64,000 bases of DNA from assembly GCA_011503125.2 (NCBI GenBank), contig WWBZ02000022.1, positions 248,001-312,000 on the forward strand, given 5' to 3'. How positions within the stretch are numbered: the stretch's first letter is position 1; every line of letters begins with the position of its first letter. A program made the position numbers and the translations under genes. This document shows positions 22,706 to 33,265 of this stretch, piece by piece. Under the pieces are notes generated by a model that did no database searches, was not told the DNA's origin, and was given only the letters and a program-made list of their open reading frames with translations. Origin of the DNA: Botryosphaeria dothidea. Its lineage: Eukaryota > Ascomycota > Dothideomycetes > Botryosphaeriales > Botryosphaeriaceae.

Positions 22706-24233
22706 ATGCTGTCTTCCGCTTCACGGCCTCGGCCACCACTTTTCATCGCCGTCGCCGCTTCGCTTCTGCTCCTTTTTCTTACCTGGTCGCATCTGGGGCT
22801 CGCGCGTCAGAATGGTCTAAACAACGATTTTGTGCCCGAAACGGTGCAGCTGGATCACAACTTCGGCAAGCCCCCGAAGGTCGAAGGTCTAACCGAGCAA
22901 CCAAAAGGCCCGGACACTGGAAAGCTACCCTGCGCTCAACTGCCTGGCAGCGAAGATGTTTTCGTCGTCATGAAGACGAGCGCCACTGAGGTGCACGAGA
23001 AACTGCCTACCCACTTGGAGACAACATTCCGCTGCATTCCCAACTTCGCAATTTTCTCGGATTATGAAGAGGAGGTTCAGGGCCAGAAAGTGTATGATGT
23101 TCTCGACGAGGTCAACGAGACCCTCAGGAAAACGCACACGGACTTCAGCCTGTACAGGCAATTGCACGAGTACAAGAGCAAAGGCAAAGATTTGACTGAA
23201 CTAGCCGACCTCGTGGAACGCCAGGGCTTGAAATTGGACAAATGGAAGTTTCTGCCCCTTATGGAGAAGGCTCTCAAGGCTCAACCGGAGGCCAAGTACT
23301 ACTTTTTCATGGAAGCCGACACCTACATCATCTGGTCCAACCTTCTCCAATGGCTTCAGTTCTTCGATCCGCAAAAGCCTCTCTACATTGGCGGCCAGAA
23401 CTGGATGCTGGATAAGCAATTCGCCTCTGGCGGCTCGGGAATCATTCTGTCGAAAAATTCCCTTGAGCGGGTCGTGGCCCAGCGCAGGGACAACCTCGAT
23501 GTGTTTGACAAATTGACTGCGGCCGACTACGCTGGTGACGTGGTGTTGGCTAGGGCAATGGAGACAGTCGCCGTGCCGCTGACAGGCGCCTTCCCCATTC
23601 TTCAGGGCGAAAACCCGTACACTCTCGACTACACCAAGAATCACTGGTGCTACCCCGTAGTGTCTTATCACCACATGAAGCCCGAGTGGACCAAGGCCAT
23701 GTGGGATTTCGAGCAGAGCTGGATGAGCCAGGGTGTAAGTTTTCACCGCCCCTTTTCCGTCTTGCCCAATGCCACGCGCTCTGTTCTACAACGACGATCT
23801 CCCATTTCTATGACCCCGCTTTCTGAATCGCAACATACTGACGTACTGTTCGCAACAGGCCGAGCGCCCCACCCTCCGTCACCGCGACGTCTTCGCGCAC
23901 GTGGTGGCACCGCAGATCTCGGGCGAGAAGGACAACTGGGACAACCTGTCGGACGACTACGAGGAGACTCCGCAGGAGTACACGCTGCAAGGGTGCCGCG
24001 AGGCGTGCGCGCAGCGCCAGGACTGCGTACAGTACCTGTTCTCGCCCGGCCGGTGCCAGACAGGCAAGGTGATACGGCTGGGCCAGGCCGGATCAGAGCG
24101 CGATCCCATCAACCTGGGCGGCGGCGACAGCACGAGCGGCTGGGTCGTCGAGCGCATCAACAACTTTATACAGTCGGTCGAGCCTTGCCAGCAGGATTAC
24201 TGGATCAAGGAGGCTGCAACCCTACCACAGTGA
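22706..24233 (+). CDS. GT31-like glycosyltransferase, type II membrane protein with PAN-like C-terminus
   Basis: Two exons (22706-23734, 23859-24233; 124-nt intron) join to 467 residues. A single N-terminal membrane anchor at about residues 11-27 (PLFIAVAASLLLLFLTW) predicts a Golgi/ER type II protein. The lumenal domain looks like the fungal core-1 galactosyltransferase/Fringe relatives (GT31, DUF604): VFVVMKTSATE, CIPNFAIFSDYEE, KYYFFMEADTYIIW with the DxD-like E203-A-D205, and GGSGIILSK. The C-terminal exon carries six cysteines in LQGCREACAQRQDCVQYLF and neighbouring sequence, resembling a PAN/apple domain. The donor sugar and acceptor cannot be read. The open frame continues upstream of 22706 but without protein-like content, so the ATG ahead of the anchor is used. 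Confidence 0.87.
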
Positions 24234-27200
24234 AGGACTCCATTCCTTTCTCTCTTTTTCTTTAGCGTGACTTGCATCATCACGAGCGTTCTTTCGTCTT
24301 TGCATTTGATGCCGAGGGGTGTTATAGAAGGGAAAAAGAAGGAGTATACGGCGCATAATGCATAATAGCTTTGATACCACAAAGGGGATTTGTTGTCGTC
24401 TTTTTGTTACATGGTTTATTCTAGGATGCTTCCTTTGATGCATCAGAAGACGTTTGAGAACCGTTTCCACGCTGGCATGAGATTTTCTTGCTCGTGATGC
24501 CGACCCCGCTTGATGTCATGTGTTGTATATGCGTTGGTTGGCTCGCGAGAACTGCCGAGATGCTCGCATGATCTTGACGCTCGTTTGGGGTGTGTGGTGT
24601 GTGGGGCGAGGGGGAGGGATGTCGACTCGGGACAGGCAATCACGGTATCTCATGTTCTGGCGAGGTGCGAAGATAGCCGGCGGCTCGGTATATGTGCCGA
24701 TGCTTTCTGGGGGGGGTTCGATGGGAGTGGTGTGAGGCAGAGGGATGGTGTTTCGAGTAAACGAGCGGTCGCAAGGCAGAAACAGCGTGATCTGTTGGAG
24801 AGTTAATGCTTCCCTCAGCCCGCAGCGCCATTGTATCAGGCGGGCCGGTGGTGTTTTATGCAGTTCGGGGGGGACAAGGCAGAACGGAGGGCGGTCGCCG
24901 TTTTGGTCGTCGCAAGACTTGAGGCTTGCTTCATGGTTGGGACGATGTGTTTTAACTAGGACTTAGGCGGAAATGGGTGTCTTTTTCTATCGATGCTTCG
25001 CCTTGCAATACCTCCATAGCGTTGCATCACGTTTTCTATCGAAAGCGCCCTTGCCAACAATACGAAGGACACCCGGCAAACCTTCCATCAGCGATCAGTC
25101 GATTTTTGGGGGGCGATGGAGACACACCCCACAAGGCGGTGGTGGGAGGCATGGCGATCCACTCGGCCTCGCAGCGCCCATCATCATCTAACACACCCCG
25201 GAGGAGTAGCAGTCTGTGCCAGCGCGGTCGCCTTAAGTATTCATAGCAGCGGCAAGGTCAAAAATAAAATAAAAAAAAGCAGAGCAAGCAACCCCAGAGC
25301 TTGGCCTCCACCATCGGTCTCGCCGCGCCCTGGGCTGAAGATGTTCTAGCGCAGTGCCACAGCCGCTGCACCGCTGCAGACCCATCTGGTGGGAAGACGG
25401 AAAACCCTGTCGCGCAGCGCGGCTCCTTCACACCCGCGTCCCGCTGTTGCCCTACGGATATTGAGGTGCATCCTCTTGGCGCGCTTATCTCGACGCATAT
25501 GTGGGCATCTTAATGCGCTCTTTTCAGGCATACCATTGCTATCGGCCGCTGGTCTGTCCTCGTCGCTCCTTTTGGCCTCTCAACCGCTTTCGGGAGGATT
25601 GAGAGTAGGGGAGGAAGGGGGAGGCCCCGTTGCAAGCCATCGATCGCTAGAGCATTCGGTCTTGGCCGCGCCCGAGCTCCGCTTGCGCTTGGCCATCTCT
25701 CTCGCACAGCACAGAACCGACCGCACATGCCATTTCTCGAAAAAGATAGGACAAAATTGATATTCCGGGCCCTGTGCGCAGCCGTCCTTTTTTTACGGCC
25801 TTCACGAGTTCCCACCTCGTGAGCACTGTCGTCGGCCCCGCTGAGGGTCTTGGAGGCCAATGACTCCGGAAACGAAGCAAATACGGTAGCTCACGAGCCA
25901 TTGATAGAACGGAAACGAGGCAGCGCCTCCGAGTCACGATGCCGATGGGGGACGGATCGGGTGGGACTGGAAGGGAAAAGGATGGGCAAGGCCTCAGGCT
26001 ACTATCAGCTTTGCCCCTGATTGTCGGCTCGCGTGGGGAGCAGTCGAGCGAAGGGCTCCAGAAAAGCGCGGACGGTGATGGTGCGCGCGGCGAGTGCCAA
26101 ACGGGCAGTGCAGAGCAGACCGACAGGCGCGAAGTATGAAGATTGGCATCACCCGAGGCAGCCCCTACGATCGGCTACGGCCGCGGGGGGGCCGGTGGTG
26201 GCGGCATTTGATGGACACCGAGCAATTTCTGTCGGGCGCGCCGCCGGGCGATATGGCTGGCGGTGGGATCTGGCGATCATGACGTCTCGAGGCCCGCGAC
26301 GCACGCCGGGCGCAGTGATTGGCGATGTGCAGGAAATGGTGGTGAGGTCGAACAGCTGGCGGAGAGCGCAAGGGAAGGGCGACGGATCGTGGGCGCGCGG
26401 ATCCCTAGTTGTAAGGCTGGATACGGGGTGGGCAGGGTCTGGGGTGGAGCAGGAAAAGGGGAGGCCTCTAGCCTCTAGCCACACCGATTCGATTCGCGAA
26501 CGATACCCAGAAAAGCTGGCGCTGAGCCGGCCTCGACGCCTCTCCCGGCGGGCTGCAGACCCTGTCTCTGCCTGCGCACGGCAGATCACCGCGCTGGAGG
26601 AGGCTCCTCCGCCTCCTTCGGCTGCTCTTGACGCTGCGCAGCGCGGTGATGTTCTGTGCTATTTCCGCGTTTGCTCGGTGTTGGGGGCGCCCGGCGTCGT
26701 CGGCCGCGAGCTTACCACCGACGCCGTGAGGTCGGCCGCCACGAATACGACGGGAACCACCACCACCCACGATAGTGTGCTCGTCCAAGAACGCCGCCGA
26801 GCTGGCCCACCGTCTCAGCGCCTCCTCGCCGGTCTTGTCGTCTCGTCTCGCCGGGGCTCGCTCACGCAGCTCGTCTCCTCCAGCACCGCCGGCGTCATGA
26901 TAAAACCGGCATGCTGCGCGTGCAGCGTGCTGAAGCAGCCCTCACGTCCCGATGTAACGCGTTTGCAACGGCAACCAAGAGCGCGCCCACCGTAGTGTGC
27001 CGGTATCCACCCACCGGCCCGGCCGTGCGCGCGTGGTGGCGAGGACGGCAGAGGGGTCGTCCAGTCTGCTGATGCGGAGTCGGCGGTGCCTGCGCACGCT
27101 GTGGCCGTCGAGTGCGCTCTGGCAATTTGCTGCTCTCCATCAACCTGGCGCAAGACGGCAAGGCGCGCGCCGGTGACAGCGCGCCAGCGCCGCCTCCTGG

Positions 27201-27723
27201 CCCTCCCGGACGCCATGGCCGCGTATACCCCCACCGCACCACAGGGACACCACTCCGATCCGCGCCCTGCCCGATATTTCCACGACACGAATCCTGCTCT
27301 CCGACTGGCTGCTCCTCTCGTACCAAGCATTGCGGCCCTGCGGTATCCGTCGCTTGGAGCTCAGAAATGACCGCATTTGCTGATAACGTAGATCTCTGCG
27401 CCGGCGGTCCACGCCTGCCAACCGCGCCAGGGCAATCTGAGGCCTACGTACTTGAGCCTCGCATGCCGCGTACTCGACAGCCTCTGGCGTGTGAGGCTCA
27501 TCCAACTACCCGTCCACTCCCTGCTGCTGCCACTCTCTCGCAGCCCATTCTCTGTTCCGCGTCATTCACTCGGCCATCTGGAACCTGCCCAGGAGACCCG
27601 CTCGCTCACCGTCTCCCTTGCTTTGCTCTGCTCTGCTTCTGCTCGCTCCCCGCTAGAGCCTGTCCTCCATTCTCCTGAATCCTTGTCAAGCTTCGAGCAT
27701 ACTACTTCCCACCAACAACAACC
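24234..27723. other. 3.5-kb GC-rich spacer upstream of the Crh-type gene
   Basis: The longest gene-free stretch of the left half. From about 25.9 to 27.5 kb it is very GC-rich, so stops are rare and open frames of up to 324 codons occur on both strands; none has a recognisable domain, hydrophobic core or splice-consistent partner. The last 200 bp, pyrimidine-rich, is likely the Crh gene 5' UTR and promoter. No repeats or RNA genes seen. Confidence 0.5.
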
Positions 27724-29036
27724 ATGCGTTCTCAATTTGCATCTGCGGGTGCCGCCGCTGCCATTCTCTCCGCTGCCGTCCCATTTGCTTCGGCCCAGCT
27801 GTATTCGTCTTGCAACCCCACCGAGAACAGTACGCCTTACGCTCTTATCCCAATTTCACCGTGACTCGCAAAAGGCCGACCCCGCTGACGCAATTGAACT
27901 CTGCAGCTACCTGCCCCCCCGATGTTGGCTTGGATCAGTACGAATTCTCAAGTGACTTCACCACTGGTGACAATGCCAGCTGGGTGGGCGCCGACTACAC
28001 CGTCATTGGCTATGGTGATGATGGTGCCGAGTTCACCATCAACAAGGATACCGATGCTCCCACCATGCACACCGAGTTCTACACCTTCTTCGGCTACTAC
28101 GAGGTCGAGATGAAGGCTGCTCCTGGTACCGGTGTCGTCAGCTCCATCGTCCTGGAGTCGGATGACCTGGATGAGGTTGACTGGGTAAGTTCCCCCGATC
28201 ATCATCACTCTGCCGCTACTAGTCAATTCCGACACGCAACTGGGGTTTTGACATTGAAATTAATACAATCTTGCAGGAGTTCCTTGGCGGCAACAACACC
28301 TCCGTCCAGAGTGTAAGTTCGTGTTCTTCCATTTGAAAAAATAATTTCGCTGACATGCCCCTTTTAGAACTACTTTGGCAAGGGTAACACCACTAGCTAC
28401 GACCGTGGTGCCTACCATGATGTCGACACTCCCGTGGACACTTGGCACAAGTATGCCTTCAGGTGGACCAATGCCACCATGGAATGGATCATCGATGGCA
28501 CCACTGTCCGCACTCTCAAGTATGAGGATGCCCTTAGCGGCAAGAACTACCCTCAGACCCCTGCCCGTCTTTCCCTTGGTGTCTGGTCTGCCGGTACCAA
28601 GAAGCAGAACTACTGGACTGTCCAGTGGGCTGGTGGTTACACCGACTTCGACGATGCTCCCTTCACCATGTACGTGAGGAACGTCAAGATCATCAACTAC
28701 AATCCCGCCAAGCTCTACAACTGGACCGACACCACCGGCTCGTTCGAGAGCATTGATCTGATGAACAAGACCATTGAGGTCAACTCCACGGCGACCACCG
28801 ATGGCGGTATCGACTCCTCCGACTCTGATGACCACAGCGGCGTTGTTAGCAACGGCTCTTCTTCCGCCTCCAGCTCCTCTGGCTCCGGCTCCAGCACCGC
28901 CAGTGGCGCCTCGAGCAGCGGCACCAGCTTCGCCCAGGGTGGCTCATCGGCCGCATCATCGCTTATGGACAGCGCCTGGATCTTCAGCACCACCGTCGGC
29001 CTCGTCAGCTTTGCCATCGGCTTCTCGCTTCTGTAA
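27724..29036 (+). CDS. Crh-type GH16 transglycosylase, GPI-anchored cell wall protein
   Basis: Four exons (27724-27829, 27907-28184, 28277-28312, 28368-29036) join in frame to 362 residues. A signal peptide ends at about residue 25 (FASAQLYSSC). The GH16 active site ExDxE is present as E125-V-D127-W-E129, and an intron falls exactly between W128 and E129. Aromatic glucan-binding strings follow (WHKYAFRWTNATMEWIIDG, NYWTVQWAGG). The C-terminus has a long Ser-rich linker and a hydrophobic tail (SLMDSAWIF ... GFSLL), as in GPI-anchored proteins. The Crh/Utr2 family transfers chitin onto beta-1,6- and beta-1,3-glucan in the wall. Exon 3 is only 36 nt. Which of the several fungal Crh paralogues this is cannot be decided here. 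Confidence 0.94.
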
Positions 29037-30960
29037 GCGAGGCGACCCGTAAACGACTATCAGTTGCGTACGAGTTGATTGCTCTATGAATGTTTGAATG
29101 CTTCTGTATGAAAGAAAGCCCCCTATTTGATCCTTGACGGGTCAACCTCTGGTCGGCCTAGTGCTGGGTCACGCTAGAGTTTTTATGTTGTTGCTGATGG
29201 ATGTTGTCTTTCTCGTTCTATACCTACCTTGTAATCAGCTTTGCTGGTGTCTTGTCTTTTTCATGTTATTGCTCTCGAACAAAAGGTTCAATTTGGAACC
29301 TCGCTCCCTCCGCCACCACGTCCTCCGCGTTACGTCGATCGAGGCTGCGTCTGCTCACTTCCCCCCATGGCATGGGGCTGAGGGTTTGCTGTGCGCGCGC
29401 GATGCTGGACATGTAAAACAATCTCAGCCAAATTTTTACGCTTATACTTTTTAACTGTATCTACGGCGTTACTGCGAATGTGTTAGACGATTCGGAATGT
29501 GTTTGTACGGTAGGGAGGAAGAAGGTGGCTCTGTTGTCATTGGTCAACTAGTGCGTCATAACAAACGACGCTTAATATAGATGAAGTAGTAGTAAGATTA
29601 AAACGTTCACATTGTGCACCTGATTCAAGACGGTGATAACGATACGAGGTTGCACTCGTACGGCTACACAACGAAAGAACGCATGGGGCATCGAAGTATT
29701 CGCTCGGACAACCTCATCGCGACCGTTCACGAACATTTACGTTCGGATGTATGCTTCAACTCCGCACGTTCATGCCATCGTCGTCACGGAGGAGGTTGGA
29801 GCTTTACTGTGACGATGATCGACGCTGCACCGCGTTTTTTCCCTGTCCACCCGTCCTTCCCGCGCTGTTGTCTCATATGTAAATTTTAAGTGGATACGGT
29901 CGGCCACCGACCGGTATCGGCTCGTATCTTTGGGATTGATGTGGTGGTTGACGATTTTGGTTGCTCTTTGCCGCCGGGCCGCACGTTGCAGGGGGCATGC
30001 TTGCTCGAAGCGCTGCGACAGGAGGGCGAAGATCACGGAAGCGGGTACGGGACGCCTGGTTGGGTGGAGGATGAGGGCCCGACCCACTTTCGTTACGCTG
30101 ATACGGGCCGGTTTTTTTGCTTGCTAAGCCGGGTTTGGGAGGATTGGGTGGACCTCGCGGTGAAAGTACGATGGAGACAGCTTGTTGGTGGTTGGCCTTG
30201 TGGATCATTGGGATTGAGCGAGGCGTGAACCCTCTTTTCTTTTTTTAGACCTCAGTGGTTGTGTCCTTGCTAATTTTCCTAGTGAGGCGAAATGATGGAT
30301 CAGAGCGGGCTGTTCGTTACAGTATTGTATGTACGTTTGCATTGACTACATGTCCGAGCTTTCCCCAGGCTCAAAGGCCTGGATTGCATCCGTTGTCAAA
30401 GCTCAATCCTTATTTGTACTGCTCTCCTCTCGCTGCGGAAAAACATGAACCAGAGCTAAGCATAAAGGCTGTCTGCCTGTCAGCTCACCAACACAGCAGA
30501 CGTTCGAGGAAGCATCCAAGATCAGCCAAGACAACCGGATGAAATTGACGCAAAAGACATCATGCCATCGACCACAGTGGGGAAAGCGCAACCTTGGTCA
30601 AGCAGAGCTGGTCCACCTACAGCACATGAAATCCGCCTTTAGGCTCTTCCTAAGTGGATGATGACTCAAGAGATGCGTGATTATTCTGCTTCCTTATTGA
30701 CATGCAGACGTCGAGACCCACTCTTTAACTCTTCGACTTAGGGCACAAGCAAGAGCTACCCCGCTATTACCCCTCACCTCCGAGTATTTGAACAGCTTGG
30801 CCGCCCAACATTTGCATCTCCTTTCTCCCATCAAAGCATTCGACGTCCGTACGCCTTTCTTCTCGTCTCAATTGCAATCGAAAACTCGAAAGACACCACT
30901 TGCTCCGGTACGGCATGGAAATGCAAGGAGCAATGAAGCCTCTCGCAATGGAGCTATCTG
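29037..30960. other. Spacer between the Crh-type gene and the NMT1 leader
   Basis: About 1.9 kb of mixed composition. Short open frames only; none looks like a protein family. The right end is presumed to contain the NMT1 promoter, but I could not identify a convincing TATA box upstream of the riboswitch. Confidence 0.45.
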
Positions 30961-30969
30961 CAGATCAAG

Positions 30970-31247
30970 GTAACTATAAAGGAGAACGCATGCCGGGTGT
31001 TCAGCTAGTTTCTCTACTGTGGCGCCCTGGCCATTTCCATCGTTACCGCTTCCTCAATGCTGTCCGATGATGGTCTTGTTGGAAGCTGGCGAAAAGATGA
31101 AAATGGCCGGGAAACCCGCAGTAGAAGGGCAGTTGATCTGAGAAATACCGGTGAACTTGATCTGGATAATACCAGCGAAAGGACATGCTTCTTTGAATCC
31201 CTCCTCTCCCCCGTCCGTCATTGGACGTCTTGTATTAACAAAGACAG
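30970..31247 (+). other. Predicted leader (5' UTR) intron of NMT1 containing the TPP riboswitch
   Basis: Donor AAG/GTAACT, TATTAAC branch-like sequence, acceptor AAAGACAG; 278 nt. The aptamer lies entirely inside. Removing it deletes two upstream ATGs (30990 and 31057) from the leader. The exact splice sites are inference from consensus; transcript data would settle them. Confidence 0.6.
30988..31188 (+). promoter_or_regulatory. TPP (thiamine pyrophosphate) riboswitch, eukaryotic type
   Basis: The 3' half matches the THI-box consensus: CTGAGA at 31138-31143, AATACC, then TTGATCTGGATAATACCAGC followed by GAAAGGAC. The closing helix P1 pairs GCATGCC (30988-30994) with GGACATGC (31181-31188) with one bulged A. 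Between GGGTG and CTGAGA lies an extended P3 arm of about 130 nt, as in other fungal TPP riboswitches. In Neurospora NMT1 this element sits in a leader intron and controls splicing; the same position here, directly ahead of an NMT1/THI5 gene, argues for the same job. Confidence 0.93.
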
Positions 31248-31281
31248 TATTTGCTTGATCTGCCGTCAAAATGTCGACTGA
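31057..31281 (+). other. Upstream ORF overlapping the NMT1 start codon
   Basis: A 74-codon frame that begins inside the leader intron, crosses the riboswitch core and stops 11 nt past the A of the NMT1 ATG (31271), in another frame. It exists only in unspliced leader RNA. A second, 26-codon frame starts at 30990 within helix P1. Neither is likely to make a functional peptide; they would act as translation blocks. Confidence 0.6.
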
Positions 31282-32422
31282 CAAGATCACGTTCCTGACC
31301 AACTGGTAGGAATTTCAGGTTGCATGACAGGAAGAAATAGGCTAATGACATCCCAGGCACGCCACCCCGTACCACGCCCCCCTTTACCTGGCCCAGGCCA
31401 AGGGCTTCTTCAAGGAAGAAGGCATCAAGGTTGCCCTTCTTGAGCCGAATGATCCCAGCGTACGTTCCGCCACGAATCACGCTATATTTCCTTACTTATT
31501 CTTGGACAAATAGGATGTCACCGAGATCATTGGCAGCGGCAAGGTGGACATGGGCTTCAAGGCCATGATCCACACGCTCGCAGCCAAGGCGCGCAGCTTT
31601 CCCGTCACGTCCATCGGCTCGCTGCTGGACGAGCCCTTCACGGGCGTCGTCTACCTCAAGTCTTCGGGCATCACGTCCGACTTCACCACGCTCAAAGGCA
31701 AGCGCATCGGCTACGTCGGCGAGTTCGGCAAGATCCAGATCGACGAGCTGACGCGCCACTACGGCATGACGCCGGACGACTACACGGCGGTGCGGTGCGG
31801 CATGAACGTCACCAAGGCCATCGTCGACGGTACCATCGACGCCGGCATCGGCCTCGAGAACGTCCAGATGGTGGAGCTGGAGGAGTGGCTCGCCGCGCAG
31901 GGCCGCCCGCGCGACGACGTGCAGATGCTGCGCATCGACGAGCTGGCCGAGCTCGGGTGCTGCTGCTTCTGCTCCATCCTGTACATCGCCAACGACGACT
32001 TCCTCGCCCAGAACCCGGGCCGCGTGCATCGCTTCCTGCGCGCCGTCAAGCGCGCCACCGACTACGTGCTCGCCCAGCCCGAGCAGGCGTGGAGCGAGTA
32101 CGTCGACTTCAAGCCCGTCATGGCCTTGACGCCCGTCAACCGCAAGATCTTCGAGCGCAGCTTCGCCTACTTCAGCCGCGACCTGCAGAACGTCGACCGC
32201 GACTGGCAGAAGGTGACGCGCTACGGCAAGAGGCTGGGCGTCTTGGACGAGCAGTTCGTGCCAAACTACACGAATGCTTACCTCGAGTGGGCGCTCGACG
32301 CCGATTCGGTCGATCCGGTTGGCGATCAGAAGAGGATGCAGCAGCTGCAGAAGGCCGTCGCGGCCAATGGCGGCTTTCAGAGGTTGGATAAGGCAATTCC
32401 TCAGGCGAAGGCGAGCGCTTAG
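31271..32422 (+). CDS. NMT1: HMP-phosphate (thiamine pyrimidine) synthase, NMT1/THI5 family
   Basis: Three exons (31271-31305, 31357-31459, 31514-32422) join in frame to 348 residues (Thi5 is 340, Nmt1 346). The protein turns its own active-site histidine and bound PLP into 4-amino-5-hydroxymethyl-2-methylpyrimidine phosphate, a single-turnover suicide reaction. The PLP lysine K62 and donor H66 are present ([12 protein letters not shown]), as is the Cys cluster CCCFC at 195-199 and the [11 protein letters not shown] segment. Cytosolic. Control by thiamine is indicated by the TPP riboswitch in the leader. The last 60 codons are more variable, as in other family members. Confidence 0.97.
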
Positions 32423-33265
32423 ATGCTACTTGGGGATCGCGTCCCGGTCGATGGAATTGACGGTGTGGCAGGGCTTTGGGAGACTGGTCGAGAGACGGGA
32501 GGTTTCCGCTACGTTCGTTTGAAGGGATATGCGAGGCTCTGCCTAGTCAAATTGAACGATTTTGTGTTTCTGAACTGATACGCCTCGGTCATGATCGTCA
32601 ATGTTATGCCCTTCTTGTCAAGGTGGTGAACATAGGGCTCGAATCGGGAATGGGAAGTCAGCTGGAAAACACCAGAGCAGGACACAGAACGAGTGACGAA
32701 ATTGAGAGTACAGACCAGCAACGGAGAACTGATGTTCAACAGACTCACCTTTTCGGAAACTTTGCACAGGTTTAACCTCTGTCACAGAGCACCTTAGTAC
32801 TTCCATGATCTCGCACCGTACACTCTGTGCACAATGTTATCCGCTGCAACTCCGCGGAACGTTGAATCTGCGCAACTAATTTTCCTCTTCAGGAGCAAAT
32901 GAAACGGCATGGTGAATCAAAGAGTAATCAAATCTTCGGGTGTTGGTGTTACCTTTGGGGTCTCAAGTCAAGTCAGATGTTGTCTCTCGTGTGGTTTAAG
33001 ACCATGCAGGAAATAGGCGGCGAGTCAACAATGCAGGAACATGTACCGTGCGATGCAAAGATTTACTGCGGAATCAAAAGCAAGATTTTGCAGATGCGCC
33101 GGTTGTGCTAACCCAGAACCGAAATGCTAACAAATTGAGAGGTAATGACGTCCCAAACGGCAATGCTTCAATTTTGCTCCTTCCTGCTTCTTTGCAAGAA
33201 ATGCCGCTGGTTCATGGTAACCTGGTTACTTCCGGGACGAGATGTCGTCACTAGTGCTACCACAC
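32423..33265. other. Convergent spacer NMT1/DUF1295 gene
   Basis: About 0.84 kb between convergent stop codons; expected 3' UTRs and terminators. Nothing else recognised. Confidence 0.5.

Noticed and set aside
26021..26995. 324-codon open frame in the GC-rich spacer
   Set aside because: Starts from a non-ATG context, Arg/Ser/Ala-rich, open frames also exist on the opposite strand; composition explains it.
30975..30980. TATAAA just upstream of the TPP aptamer as a TATA box
   Set aside because: A start site 30 bp downstream would remove the 5' strand of aptamer helix P1, which pairs well; more likely it is part of the leader, though not excluded.
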